Origin: Cherax quadricarinatus
Lineage: Eukaryota > Arthropoda > Malacostraca > Decapoda > Parastacidae
Assembly (NCBI RefSeq): GCF_038502225.1
Contig: NC_091357.1
Span: forward strand, 4,585,225-4,649,224
Length of the DNA: 64,000 bases
Reading direction: 5' to 3'
Both the position numbers and the translations under genes were made by a program. This document shows positions 10,919 to 21,511 of this stretch, in pieces. Every line of letters starts with the position of its first letter. The stretch's first letter is position 1. The notes below the pieces were generated by a model. It had not been told where the DNA came from and ran no database searches. It worked only from the letters and a program-made list of their open reading frames with translations.

Positions 10919-13008
10919 TTGTTGTCAGCTTGTGGTTCTCTGCACAGTGTTGTCAGCTTGTGGTTCTCTGCACAGTGTTGTCAGCTTGTGGTTCTCTGCA
11001 CAGTGTTGTCAGCTTGTGGTTCTCTGCACAGTGTTGTCAGCTTGTGGTTCTCTGCACAGTGTTGTCAGCTTGTGGTTCTCTGCACAGTGTTGTCAGCTTG
11101 TGGTTCTCTGCACAGTGTTGTCAGCTTGTGGTTGTCTGCACAGTGTTGTCAGCTTGTGGTTCTCTGCACAGTGTTGTCAGCTTGTGGTTCTCTGCACAGT
11201 GTTGTCAGCTTGTGGTTCTCTGCACAGTGTTGTCAGCTTGTGGTTCTCTGCACAGTGTTGTCAGCTTGTGGTTCTCTGCACAGTGTTGTCAGCTTGTGGT
11301 TCTCTGCACAGTGTTGTCAGCTTGTGGTTCTCTGCACAGTGTTGTCAGCTTGTGGTTCTCTGCACAGTGTTGTCAGCTTGTGGTTCTCTGCACAGTGTTG
11401 TCAGCTTGTGGTTCTCTGCACAGTGTTGTCAGCTTGTGGTTCTCTGCACAGTGTTGTCAGCTTGTGGTTCTCTGCACAGTGTTGTCAGCTTGTGGTTCTC
11501 TGCACAGTGTTGTCAGCTTGTGGTTCTCTGCACAGTGTTGTCAGCTTGTGGTTCTCTGCACAGTGTTGTCAGCTTGTGGTTCTCTGCACAGTGTTGTCAG
11601 CTTGTGGTTCTCTGCACAGTGTTGTCAGCTTGTGGTTCTCTGCACAGTGTTGTCAGCTTGTGGTTCTCTGCACAGTGTTGTCAGCTTGTGGTTCTCTGCA
11701 CAGTGTTGTCAGCTTGTGGTTCTCTGCACAGTGTTGTCAGCTTGTGGTTCTCTGCACAGTGTTGTCAGCTTGTGGTTCTCTGCACAGTGTTGTCAGCTTG
11801 TGGTTCTCTGCACAGTGTTGTCAGCTTGTGGTTCTCTGCACAGTGTTGTCAGCTTGTGGGTCTCTGCTCTGTGTTGTCAGCTTGTGGTTCTCTGCACAGT
11901 GTTGTCAGCTTGTGGTTCTCTGCACAGTGTTGTCAGCTTGTGGTTCTCTGCACAGTGTTGTCAGCTTGTGGTTCTCTGCACAGTGTTGTCAGCTTGTGGT
12001 TCTCTGCACAGTGTTGTCAGCTTGTGGTTCTCTGCACAGTGTTGTCAGCTTGTGGTTCTCTGCACAGTGTTGTCAGCTTGTGGTTCTCTGCACAGTGTTG
12101 TCAGCTTGTGGTTCTCTGCACAGTGTTGTCAGCTTGTGGTTCTCTGCACAGTGTTGTCAGCTTGTGGTTGTCTGCACAGTGTTGTCAGCTTGTGGTTGTC
12201 TGCACAGTGTTGTCAGCTTGTGGTTGTCTGCACAGTGTTGTCAGCTTGTGGTTGTCTGCACAGTGTTGTCAGCTTGTGGTTGTCTGCACAGTGTTGTCAG
12301 CTTGTGGTTGTCTGCACAGTGTTGTCAGCTTGTTGTTCTCTGCACAGTGTTGTCAGCTTGTGGTTGTCTGCACAGTGTTGTCAGCTTGTGGTTGTCTGCA
12401 CAGTGTTGTCAGCTTGTGGTTCTCTGCACAGTGTTGTCAGCTTGTGGTTCTCTGCACAGTGTTGTCAGCTTGTGGCTTGTGGTTGTCTGCACAGTGTTGT
12501 CAGCTTGTGGTTGTCTGCACAGTGTTGTCAGCTTGTGGTTGTCTGCACAGTGTTGTCAGCTTGTGGTTCTCTGCACAGTGTTGTCAGCTTGTGGTTCTCT
12601 GCACAGTGTTGTCAGCTTGTGGTTGTCTGCACAGTGTTGTCAGCTTGTGGTTCTCTGCACAGTGTTGTCAGCTTGTGGTTCTCTGCACAGTGTTGTCAGC
12701 ACAGTGTTGTCAGCTTGTGGTTGTCTGCACAGTGTTGTCAGCTTGTGGTTGTCTGCACAGTGTTGTCAGCTTGTGGTTGTCTGCACAGTGTTGTCAGCTT
12801 GTGGTTGTCTGCACAGTGTTGTCAGCTTGTGGTTGTCTGCACAGTGTTGTCAGCTTGTGGTTCTCTGCACAGTGTTGTCAGCTTGTGGTTCTCTGCACAG
12901 TGTTGTCAGCTTGTGGTTCTCTGCACATTGTTGTCAGCTTGTGGTTCTCTGCACAGTGTTGTCAGCTTGTGGTTCTCTGCACATTGTTGTCAGCTTGTGG
13001 TTCTCTGC
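10919..13008. repeat. 28-bp minisatellite, about 74 units
   Basis: A tandem array with unit TTGTCAGCTTGTGGTTCTCT + GCACAGTG (28 bp). Most units in the first 1.2 kb are identical. From about 12170 a C-to-G variant (GGTTGTCTG) predominates in blocks. A 7-bp insertion lies near 12472-12482, a truncated unit near 12691-12705, a TGGGTCTCTGCTCTG variant near 11858, and two terminal units have ACATTG. All three + frames are open across the array because the unit contains no stop in any phase and 28 is not a multiple of 3. The long open frames are therefore a by-product, not a gene. Confidence 0.97.
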
Positions 13009-13079
13009 GGGTTCGCAGTCTCGCGTCACCTTCACTTGACATATTTTATCATAATTCCAAATAATGGTCATTTTCTCTT

Positions 13080-13640
13080 CATTAGCTATACTAGGAATGA
13101 TTATTATTTGTGTGTGTCTCTCACCTATTTGTGGTTTCAGGGGTCAAGTTTCACCTTACTCATACGACTAGTTTCACAAGATTCCTCCCCTTGTAGGCCG
13201 TGTTGTATGTATCCTTTAAACTGTGTAAGCTGTTTTGATTCCATAATCTCATCTAGGTCATTCCACCATGAGGCTGAAATTCTTCCTGATATCCCTGTAG
13301 TGTGTATCCTTGTTCTTGGTCCCTGCCTTTCAAACGGCTGTCTTTGTCTGCTCTTATCAAGTCCTCTTGTGTATCTTGTATGTTGTTAAGTGAGACACGT
13401 GTGCAACAGTTGGGTATCTTTATTTTGAAACGTTTCGCCTACACAGTAGGCTTCTTCAGTCGAGTACAGAAAAGTTGATAGAAGCAGAAGAGACTTGAAG
13501 ACGACGTTTCAAGGTAGATACCTGGCTGTTGCATGTGTGTCTTACTTAACAACCTGTCGGTATTTTATACCATTTTAATGTTCCATCTTGTACGTTACCA
13601 TATCTCCTTTCCCCGGTTCTTCTTTCCTGTATCATTGACT
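13080..13640 (-). pseudogene. Probable LINE 3' coding remnant, split by a foldback element
   Basis: On the minus strand, 13200-13380 gives an open stretch with TRGLDKSRQR, then GPRTRIHTTGISGRISASWW and NDLDEIMESKQLTQFKGYI. This resembles the extreme C-terminus of CR1-superclade reverse transcriptases (RT..F..R...WN.L...V..A.S...FK). It is interrupted by the element at 13384-13552 and seems to continue to about 13640. Assignment to a specific family is uncertain. Confidence 0.45.
13384..13552. mobile_element. Foldback (long inverted repeat) element
   Basis: The ends are inverted: TTAAGTGAGACACGTGTGCA on the left and TGCATGTGTGTCTTACTTAA on the right. They are followed inward by TGGGTATCTTTATTTTGAAA and its inverse. 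A GGCTTCTTCAGTCGAGTACA block lies inside. Relatives occur at 20437-20620 and 47310-47565. No coding capacity is present. Confidence 0.75.
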
Positions 13641-13689
13641 TCAGTTTTTGTCATTTCTTTCCATACATTTTCCCTTTCTACATAATAAA

Positions 13690-13830
13690 TCTGTGGTCAT
13701 TATGGATGTAATTGCCATGGTCATTATGGATGTAATGGCCATGGTCATTATGGATGTAATTGCCATGGTCAGTATAGCTGTAATTACCATGGTCAGAATG
13801 GTTGTAATTGTCTCGGTCAGTCTGACGTTC
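13690..13830. repeat. 24-bp tandem repeat
   Basis: About five to six units of CATGGTCATTATGGATGTAA + TTGC, diverging toward the right. Being a multiple of 3, it yields repetitive open frames on both strands, which I do not regard as genes. Confidence 0.85.
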
Positions 13831-14219
13831 TCGAGATTCAGTTCTTCTTTTCCCCTTGTAAGTAATGTAGGACACTTCCTTATTTAGCCAACTATAAACA
13901 TCTTTTAGGGTGAAAATATTTGCAGGTCATGAAACATGTGCCTTTAGTTTGAGAGTGCAGCATTTCCTGGCATGGTTGCAGTTACATGTACCATTGATCT
14001 TGCCAATCTCTACATATTTGTAACTACCCCAGAAAATGTTACCGACACATTTGGATTTTCTTTTGGCAGATTTTTGGGGTTATTTTGACTTTCTTAACAG
14101 AGATAATTCCTGCACTGTTTGTCTATATATATATATATATAAGCCTGTATAATTGATTTCTTCCGATTTCTTCGGTTTGACTTTATAACCTCTCACGTGG
14201 TCTCCTATAACCTGCAATT
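13831..14219. other. No gene recognised
   Basis: Unassigned sequence with a short AT dinucleotide run near 14126-14141. The right part may belong to the 5' side of the following LINE-C copy. Confidence 0.5.
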
Positions 14220-15215
14220 CATTTGACAGCACCGTATCATCCTTTGCGGATGATACTAGGATCTGCATGAGGCTGTCATCTGCTGAGGACACGGTTAACC
14301 TCCAAGAAGATATAAACAAAGTTTTCCAGTGGGCAACGGTAAACAATATGATGTTCAATGAGGACAAATTCCAACTACTCCGTTATGGAAAACTGGAGGA
14401 GATAATAACTAGAACAGAGTATACTACTGACTCCGGCCATACAATAGAGCGGAAAAATAATGTAAGGGACCTGGGAGTAGTAATGTCTGAGGATCTCACT
14501 TTCAAGGATCACAACAGTGCCGCGATCGCACGGGCAAAGAAAATGATAGGATGGATAATGAGAACGTTCAAAACGAGAGATGCCAAACCAATGATGATCC
14601 TTTTCAAATCACTTGTTCTCTCTAGGCTGGAATACTGCTGTACATTAACATCTCCATTCAAAGCAGGTGAAATCGCAGATCTAGAGAGTGTACAGAGATC
14701 CTTTACTGCACGTATAAGTTCTGTCAAGCACCTTAACTACTGGGAACGCTTGGAAGCACTTGACTTGTACTCGTTGGAACGCAGGAGGGAGAGATATATC
14801 ATAATCTACACTTGGAAAATCTTGGAAGGAATGGTCCCAAATCTGCACACAGAAATCACTCCCTACGAAAGTAAAAGACTGGGCAGGCGATGCAAAATGC
14901 CCCCATTAAAAAGTAGGGGTGCCATTGGTACACTAAGGGAAAACACCATAAGTGTCCGGGGCCCAAGACTGTTCAACAGCCTCCCATCAAGCATTAGGGG
15001 AATTGCCAATAAACCCCTGGCTGCCTTCAAGAGAGAGCTGGACAGATACCTAAAGTCAGTGCCGGATCAGCCGGGCTGTGGCTCGTACGTTGGACTGCGT
15101 GCGGCCAGCAGTAACAGCCTAGTTGATCAGGCCCTGATCCACCGGGAGGCCTGGTCATGGACCGGGCCGTGGGGGCGTTGATCCCCGGAATAACCTCCAG
15201 GTAACCAGGTGAAAG
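14220..15215 (+). pseudogene. LINE-C (CR1-superclade) 3' half, open reading frame
   Basis: A 5'-truncated copy with one uninterrupted frame of 304 codons (14267-15181), extending upstream to SFADDTRICM at about 14235. It includes the catalytic FADD box, VRDLGVVMSEDLTFKDH, LVLSRLEYCCTLTSPFKAGE, NYWERLEALDLYSLERRRER, ISVRGPRLFNSLP and the C-terminal GCGSYVGLRAASSNSLVDQA. It ends after CCGGAATAACCTCCAGGTAA. The fingers and motifs A and B are missing, so it cannot be active, but the undamaged frame suggests a fairly recent insertion. It is the reference copy for LINE-C in this window. Confidence 0.85.
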
Positions 15216-15246
15216 AATGTTGTTAAAACAATACTGGTAGTGTTTA

Positions 15247-15339
15247 GTTAGAGTAATTATTGGTTTATTTACTTATTCAGTGACAGCAGAAGTTAGAGTA
15301 ATTATTGGTTTATTTACTTATTCAGTGACAGCAGAAGTT
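15247..15339. repeat. 45-bp tandem duplication
   Basis: A 45-bp unit beginning GTTAGAGTAATTATTGG at 15247 is repeated exactly from 15292. It lies just 3' of the LINE-C copy. Confidence 0.9.
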
Positions 15340-15487
15340 ATTTATTTGTATCATATTCATATTCAGCTTGAGATATTTTCAACATATGATGGGTTCATCG
15401 GACTGTAACCAGGAGCAGCTGCACCTGGTAAGTACTCAAGGGCCATGTCCCAAATCTGCACACTGCCATAATAACGTACTGGATTAA

Positions 15488-16534
15488 CCCTTTGACTGTC
15501 GCAACCCCCAATCCTGAGGTGTCTCCTGGTGTCGCAAAATTTAAAAAAAACAAAATATTTTTTCTTATGAAATGATAGAGAATCTTTTCCCGATTGTAAT
15601 GACACCAAAAAAGCGAAATTTGATGGAAAACTGACGGAATTATGATCTCGCGAAGTTAGCGACCTCGGCGCTGTTTACAAATCGGCGATTTCGCCCACTT
15701 TGAGCCCTATTTTCGGCTAACTTCATTGTTCCAGTCGCCCAAACTCATAGATATTTCTTTAGAACTCCATTTTGTCTATCGATTGAGTACAAGAAACTGC
15801 CCATTTACCGATTTCAACTACCTAATAATGTGGTCAGAAATTTGCAATTTGGCCAATTTCACGAAAACTAAAAAATATGACAATTTCAAAATAAGGCCCA
15901 AAATGAACAATGCAGACATTCCTGGCTCTAAAATAACATTTTCTTTACTCATCAGTCATGTCTCCAGGCCCCTCTGAATTTACTCTTGCTTTCTATTTTG
16001 AATTTTTATTCAAACAAAAAATAGAAGACTTACTATTATGCAGACTACTGCAATACTGTAATAATTGTAAAAATAACATCAACCCATTCATGACTGCATA
16101 TTAGAATGGCTAGTTGGACATTTATTGGACAATGGCATCATTTGTTTACTTTTGAACATTGGCAAAAATCAAACATTTCCCCTACTTTGAGCTCCATTTC
16201 TAGGTTCTTTTTATAGTAAAATCAATCAAAATCACCTCTAATTCTATAATATGTTTTCCATTCTATCAAATGAGACCAAGAAAACGAAAATAGACCACAA
16301 AGTCGGCATTTTAAGTAAAAAAAAAAACGGTCTGAGTTTTTTTTTTCTCATTATGCACTGCATGCTCCAGGATTTTTTTTATATGGTGCACACTGACCAC
16401 ACAGACCCATTCTCTCACATGTGGGCCTTCCAGCTTTCTCCTGCTTGATTTGAAGCCGCTAGAATTTATGAGTATATATACGTCAAACACGGTACCTCGT
16501 AAGACGTATATATACGGCCGCGACAGTCAAACGG
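15488..16534. mobile_element. 1.05-kb TTAA MITE (copy 1)
   Basis: Flanked by TTAA at 15484-15487 and 16535-16538. The terminal inverted repeats are CCCTTTGACTGTCGC on the left and GCGACAGTCAAACGG on the right. A subterminal palindrome CGTATATATACG lies near the right end. A second copy at 23043-24113 is collinear along its length. No transposase frame is present. TTAA duplication and CCCTTTG ends fit non-autonomous piggyBac elements (inference). Confidence 0.9.
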
Positions 16535-16732
16535 TTAAGAGATACGGAAAAAAGTGTAAAATTAACCATGTGAAAAGCAGGGGTGTTGTGGGCACAGTAA
16601 GAGAACATGTATCAACATTCGTGGCCCCAGATTATTCAACATCTTACCAGAGGATATCAGAAACACTGCTGGGACAAGTGTAGAAGTCTTCAAGGGGAAA
16701 CTGGACAAGTATCTTCACCAGGTGCCAGGTGT

Positions 16733-17733
16733 CATCGGCAAGTTTGCCGATGACACCAAAATAGGCCGTCGAATTCATTCTGACGAGGACATTCGAGCAC
16801 TCCAGGAAGATTTGAATAGACTGATGCAGTGGTCGGAGAAGTGGCAGATGCAGTTTAATATAGACAAATGCAAAGTTCTAAATGTTGGACAGGACAATAA
16901 CCATGCCACATATAAACTAAATAATGTAGATCTTAATATTACGGATTGCGAAAAAGATTTAGGAGTTCTGGTTAGCAGTAATCTGAAACCAAGACAACAG
17001 TGCATAAGTGTTCGCAATAAAGCTAATAGAATCCTTGGCTTCATATCAAGAAGCATAAATAATAGGAGTCCTCAGGTTGTTCTTCAACTCTATACATCCT
17101 TGGTTAGGCCTCATTTAGATTATGCTGCACAGTTTTGGTCACCTTATTACAGAATGGATATAAATTCTCTGGAAAATGTACAAAGGAGGATGACAAAGTT
17201 GATCCCATGTATCAGAAACCTTCCCTATGAGGATAGACTAAGGGCCCTGAATCTGCACTCTCTAGAAAGACGTAGAATTAGGGGGGATATGATTGAGGTG
17301 TATAAATGGAAGACAGGAATAAATAAAGGGGATGTAAATAGTGTGCTGAAAATATCTAGCCTATACAGGACTCGCAGCAATGGTTTTAAGTTGGAAAAAT
17401 TCAGATTCAGGAAGGATATAGGAAAGTACTGGTTTGGTAATAGAGTTGTGGATGAGTGGAACAAACTCCCAAGTACCGTTATAGAGGCCAGAACGTTGTG
17501 TAGCTTTAAAAATAGGTTGGATAAATACATGAGTGGATGTGGGTGGGTGTGAGTTAGACCTGATAGCTTGTGCTACCAGGTCGGTTGCCGTGTTCCTCCC
17601 TTAAGTCAATGTGACCTGACCTGACTAGGTTGGGTGCATTGGCTTAAGCCGGTAGGAGACTTGGACCTGCCTCGCATGGGCCAGTAGGCCTTCTGCAGTG
17701 TTCCTTCGTTCTTATGTTCTTATGTTCTTATAA
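16733..17733 (+). pseudogene. CR1-clade LINE 3' half
   Basis: The frame 16722-17552 encodes a typical CR1 reverse transcriptase C-terminal half. It contains GKFADDTKIG (catalytic FADD), NIDKCKVLNVG, CEKDLGVLVSSNLK, VRPHLDYAAQFWSPYYRMD, NVQRRMTKLIP, SLERRRIRGDMIEVYKW, RTRSNGFKLEKFRFRKDIGK and RVVDEWNKLPSTVIEA. The frame is undamaged but lacks motifs A and B and the endonuclease. The 3'UTR ends in TTCTTATG repeated three times (17708-17731), the 8-bp repeat tail characteristic of CR1. It is inserted into LINE-C after GGTGCCA. Confidence 0.9.
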
Positions 17734-17889
17734 ACCAGGCTGTGATGGATATGTGGGGTGGCGGGCCCCCAGCAGCAACAGCCTAGTTGACAAGGCAAAC
17801 ACCAAATGAGCCTGGCCCAGGGCTGGGCTCTGGGAGTAGAAAAACTCTTGGAACTCGTCAAAGGTATATAAACCCTAGTCTTGAAGACA

Positions 17890-18629
17890 TATCCAGAGGT
17901 CAGTCTTTTGCAGTAGCTTAGCATGCACCCCAATCCTCTCTTTCCCAGTACTTAACACCCTCTCCTGTAATATTTTCTTTCCAACCTATTAGGCCAGATC
18001 TGAGAGTTGGCTGTAGGAAAGATGATCTTTAGAACCACCAACAGAACCACAATAGCAGTAAATAGGTAGAGCATGTGTATAAAGTGTTGCCAGTTATTGA
18101 AGGCTCCCTCCCTGTTCCATCTTTATGCCTTTGTCCCTCTATGCCTTCTCCATTAGTGATACCTGATGACAGCTTACTCATTTATATAGTACAATATTAT
18201 CCTTAAAAAGTATTAAAACAGGGCCTGGAGCAGTATAGTTAAGGCCTTCAAGCATATTCCTATATTTTACACATTAAATTCAGTTCTGTTTATTCAGTTC
18301 ACATGGGCCATGGACCTCAAGTTCATTCATTGCACTTAATGCACTTGAATTTAAATACTCTGTATAAATATAGCTTCATACAAAGATTGATGCCCTTATT
18401 GTCACAGATTCTCTTCTTTATCCACAGAGTGAGCACTGCATACTGTTATGGATACTGTCAAGACTTTTGATGATAACACTACAGTACAGTGTTTGTAACA
18501 TGATTTTTTTCTTTACAGGATGATGACATGATGTTTATTGTCCCTTGTAATTTTCTACAACCTTCTTCCCATGGTATAGTTTAATCTCCTGAGAACTCCA
18601 TATAACAAACTGTAAATTGTGCAGCCATT
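17890..18629. other. 5' flank of the candidate host gene; no gene recognised
   Basis: Mostly unassigned sequence upstream of the first coding exon. No convincing TATA box, initiator or CpG-rich stretch is visible. An in-frame TAA at 18603-18605 precedes the proposed start codon, so the frame cannot extend further upstream without another exon. Confidence 0.4.
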
Positions 18630-18674
18630 ATGCTACGAAGTGCTGTCCATCGTTTTTTCCCTGCAGTTAAACTG
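18630..18674 (+). CDS. FAM210A-like gene, candidate exon 1 (presequence)
   Basis: ATG CTA CGA AGT ... AAA CTG followed by the donor GTAAAT encodes MLRSAVHRFFPAVKL. This is a short basic, Arg- and hydrophobic-rich, acid-free N-terminus of the kind used for mitochondrial import. The ATG has A at -3 and an in-frame stop 27 bp upstream. The exon ends in phase 0, which matches exon 2. It is too short to be found by coding potential. Its support is the start context, the donor site, the phase match and the fit with mitochondrial FAM210A proteins. An unseen 5' exon or a different start is possible. Confidence 0.5.
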
Positions 18675-18839
18675 GTAAATATGTTCTACAGCTTGTATTA
18701 GTTTGCTGAACAGTAATTGAAAGGTGGTAGTTGATTTTAGTTTGACTAAAAAAATTTTTTTTTGTCCACTGTTAGTAAGGGTATATACGTATTATGCTTC
18801 TGTCTGTTACTTTTAAGTGTATTATTTGTTAGTGGGTTT

Positions 18840-18912
18840 AGGTTTGAGAAGGACCTTCCTAGTATGGGCCAATAGGTCTGCTGCAGTGTTCTTCCTTTCA
18901 TATGTTCTTAAT
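18840..18912 (+). mobile_element. CR1 3'-end fragment
   Basis: Resembles the CR1 3'UTR at 17660-17730: CATGGGCCAGTAGGCCTTCT is here TATGGGCCAATAGGTCTGCT. TGCAGTGTTCTTCC and an ATGTTCTTA tail unit follow. No coding sequence remains. It lies in intron 1. Confidence 0.7.
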
Positions 18913-19298
18913 AACTTAGTTTAAAAGGTGTATGGCACTTGGAAGATTTTCAGTTACCAAATAAACTGATCAGAATGAAGCTATTGTGATTTTGCAGTCA
19001 TGTAACTAAAGTCAGCTTATTTGCATTTCTCAGCCATTTTAGATATGATTCTGTATTGATAATCTGTGATAAATTCATGATTTGTATCATTACATGATGA
19101 ACAGTATCTCCCTACATTAGAAAAAAATGTGAAAGCTTTGAAAAGCCTTGGTACATACCATTACTTTGTGTGGGGTCAGGTAAGAAGCTTAATGCAAGTT
19201 GTGAATACCAGTCTCTGGTGTTATATTATTGTTGGTATGCAATACAAACAAGTTGATGCATGAGTGACTCACGAAATCATAATGACACGATTGCAAAC
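18913..19298. other. Intron 1 sequence, nothing recognised
   Basis: Unassigned AT-rich intronic sequence. Confidence 0.5.
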
Positions 19299-19379
19299 AA
19301 ACCATACCATGGGTGGGATTTGAACCCTCGGTCAGAGACTCTCTGACCACGGGTTCAAATCCCGCCCATGGTATGTTTT
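19299..19379. repeat. Near-perfect palindrome carrying a tRNA B-box-like motif
   Basis: The two arms of about 38 bp (19299-19337 and 19340-19378) are inverted with a handful of mismatches. They are separated by only one or two bases. The right arm contains GGGTTCAAATCCCGCCCATG, which includes a B-box-like GGTTCAAATCC as in the T arm of tRNA genes. No A box or cloverleaf is present, so it is not a tRNA gene. It may derive from the 3' half of a tRNA-related repeat. Confidence 0.75.
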
Positions 19380-20436
19380 GATGAATGAGACTAATTTGCA
19401 ACACATGGGTGTTTTTTATTACTGAGAGGTTGCACCTGCACAAGAGATGTCTTCAGTTGAATCCAGGTGAAAAGAACACCGAAGTACAATAGCATAAGTA
19501 GTTTTGACGTGGTAGAAAGATGTGTAGCAAAAGCAGAAGCTTTGCTAAATATCATGATACTTTATGAAAGATCTGCTTTTACTATAGGTTTTTTTTTTTT
19601 TATTCCAGCATTTATCGTTGCATTGTTTCAACTTGAATACCTGGGGCTGTAGTACACCATCTCATAACTAAAGATTTGCAAACTTGAGTACCTCCTATGT
19701 AAATAATTCCATCAATCTGGTAACTCAGGCTAAAACTTGACTTCACACATATCATCCACTGTATGCTACACTTATCAGTTTGTGATCTGTCAGTGCTCAT
19801 CTTAAAATTAGGGTTAATAAATTGATGCAAGAGTTATTAGTAGGCAAGTCAGCTTTAGATTAATGCTCTGTTTAGTTTTGTCATCATGACTACTTAGCTG
19901 TTTAAAGACACAGTATTGTAAGCTAAAAATTTGTTGACAATATTTCAAAGATTAATTGGAAAGTTGAAGTGGTTTAATTGCAAGAATTTTTTTTAATTGG
20001 GCTCTTGAAATGGTTGAACTGGTGAAGGACTATATGACTGGAATTTACATTCTATGAAAGTAAGCATGGAATGAGAGTGGTAATGTGTTATGACTTGTGC
20101 TAATGTAGAAATTATTTCTAACAAATATATATTTTTTAAAGTGCTGAGCAATACTTTGTACAGATGAATAAGAAAATTAAGGAGTCCGAATACTTCACTA
20201 GCATTAAAGATTAAGATATTGATGTAGAGTTTACAGTTACAAGATGACACTGTAGTGCCTGATCAGGATGTATCCTGATCATCTGATAACTATACATAGT
20301 CTATTGATATCCTAAGATCATATGTTGAAAATAATAAAAAATACTGAGGATAAAAGGAGCGTGAAGATGTATCAGGGCATCAGAAAAAAATAGATAAATA
20401 TAAAGCAGGTTCCAAACACTATACAGTGTTGCAAAC
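19380..20436. other. Intron 1 sequence, nothing recognised
   Basis: Unassigned AT-rich sequence. Short open frames (for example 19467-19652) have no recognisable content. Confidence 0.5.
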
Positions 20437-20620
20437 ACAAATTAAAGATACCCAGATGTTGCACATAGTGTATGTAGAAGTGCAAATATTTTATATTTGA
20501 AAATAAAAACTAAATTTGTGAAAGACTAACAGTTGAAGACTTGAACACATGTGCAACATCTGGGTATCTTTAATTTGTAGATATTTTGCCATTCATTGGC
20601 TTTAATCAATGCAATACAAG
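20437..20620. mobile_element. Foldback element halves facing each other
   Basis: Positions 20437-20466 are the exact inverse of 20549-20578 (30 bp, containing CCCAGATGTTGCACAT). The right part continues with ATTTTGCCATTCATTGGCTT, which matches the internal part of the foldback family at 13384 and 47310. Arm orientation is outward, unlike a standard element, so this may be two partial copies. Confidence 0.65.
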
Positions 20621-21201
20621 GACATAATGTGTAGAAGTATATACCAAAAATGAGGTAATCAATCCCCCAACCTAGGCTGAGGAATTGAATGTTGGTATTG
20701 TATACTATTCATATACAAGAATAACAGTAGTATAAGAAAGTAATATAGTGTGTGGTAAAAGAAAAATAAATAGGTGAATCAGGTTTTAGGGGAGGAAAAA
20801 AACATTGTGATGGTCTAGTACATTATTCAAAATAAAATTGATACAACATTTTTAAAGGGATGATCTTTTTAATAGGAAATTACTGCTTAACAGATCACTA
20901 TCATTATTCATTGTTTTCATTGTCATACTGAATTTATTGGCAAGTCATTCTGAAGAGAGGATGGTGTCTAAAGTAGGTGAGGAAAACTCACAAAGAAATC
21001 TATTGACAGATTTGTAGTAGGTTTAGGTAGTTAAATAAAGAGTCAAAGTAAGGAAAGGTGGAAAAATTATGGAAACCTAGAAGATATAGATTGTGGAACA
21101 GGCAAAGAAAATTCTATTTCTTGAAGACGTGCTGCACGTGGTTATAGCTGTAGGGAGGCGAAAGAATATAAGTAGCCTCATTGGTATATGCTTTATGAGG
21201 A

Positions 21202-21236
<35 letters not shown>

Positions 21237-21239
21237 ATA
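20621..21239. other. Intron 1 sequence, nothing firmly recognised
   Basis: Unassigned, with a T-run at about 21206-21234. The sequence just before the run may belong to the degraded RTE fragment that follows. Confidence 0.45.
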
Positions 21240-21460
21240 TACAAGATGATTTGTAACAAGAGTAAGAAGAAAAAACTTTGGAGTAAAACCAGTAAGTTAA
21301 GAAAGCCTTGAGAGCATATGGATTTACCAGTTAAAAACAAATGAGGGAAGTTACTAGATGAGGAAGAGGAGGAATTGGGAAGATGTAGGGAATATTTTGA
21401 GTTGTTGACTGTTTATGAAGAAAGAGGCAGTAATTTCATGCATTGGGCTAAAAAAGATAC
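21240..21460 (+). pseudogene. Degraded RTE fragment
   Basis: Translates in broken frames to KKLWSKTSKLRKP, a DLPVKN-like block, RNWEDVGNIL and EAVISCIG. This matches the RTE linker before the reverse transcriptase (FWSEINKLRKPREQMDL...GRWKEYFEELL...EAVISCIGQGG). Only about 70 codons remain and several stops are present. Confidence 0.7.
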
Positions 21461-21511
21461 CGTCTTATAGGAATAAGGAAGAGAGAGACATGAGTGTGGA
21501 ATATTGTATGA

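Larger units (their letters stand above)
15430..17870 (+). pseudogene. LINE-C (divergent subfamily) host of two nested insertions
   Basis: Three collinear pieces make up one LINE-C 3' end. 15430-15484 reads GHVPNLHTA. 16539-16732 reads KRYGKKCKINHVKSRGVVGT...KGKLDKYLHQVP. 17733-17870 reads GCDGYVGWRAPSSNSLVD. In undamaged copies these are contiguous (compare 14820-15130). The first break holds a TTAA MITE and the second a CR1 copy. A sister of this subfamily lies at 40546-41097. Confidence 0.75.

Noticed and set aside
10919..13008. CRISPR-like regular repeat
   Set aside because: The 28-bp units are directly adjacent with no spacers, and the sequence is animal nuclear DNA.
10835..13389. Three overlapping + strand open frames of 718-834 codons
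   Set aside because: They are the three reading phases of a 28-bp tandem repeat with no stop codon. The same 28-residue cycle appears in each frame, with no unique domain and no splice or promoter evidence.
13678..13875. His/Asn/Tyr-rich frame on the minus strand
   Set aside because: Product of the 24-bp tandem repeat; the opposite strand gives an equally open Val/Met frame.
19340..19378. tRNA gene
   Set aside because: Only a B-box-like T arm is present. There is no A box, acceptor stem or anticodon arm, and the sequence is one arm of a palindrome.
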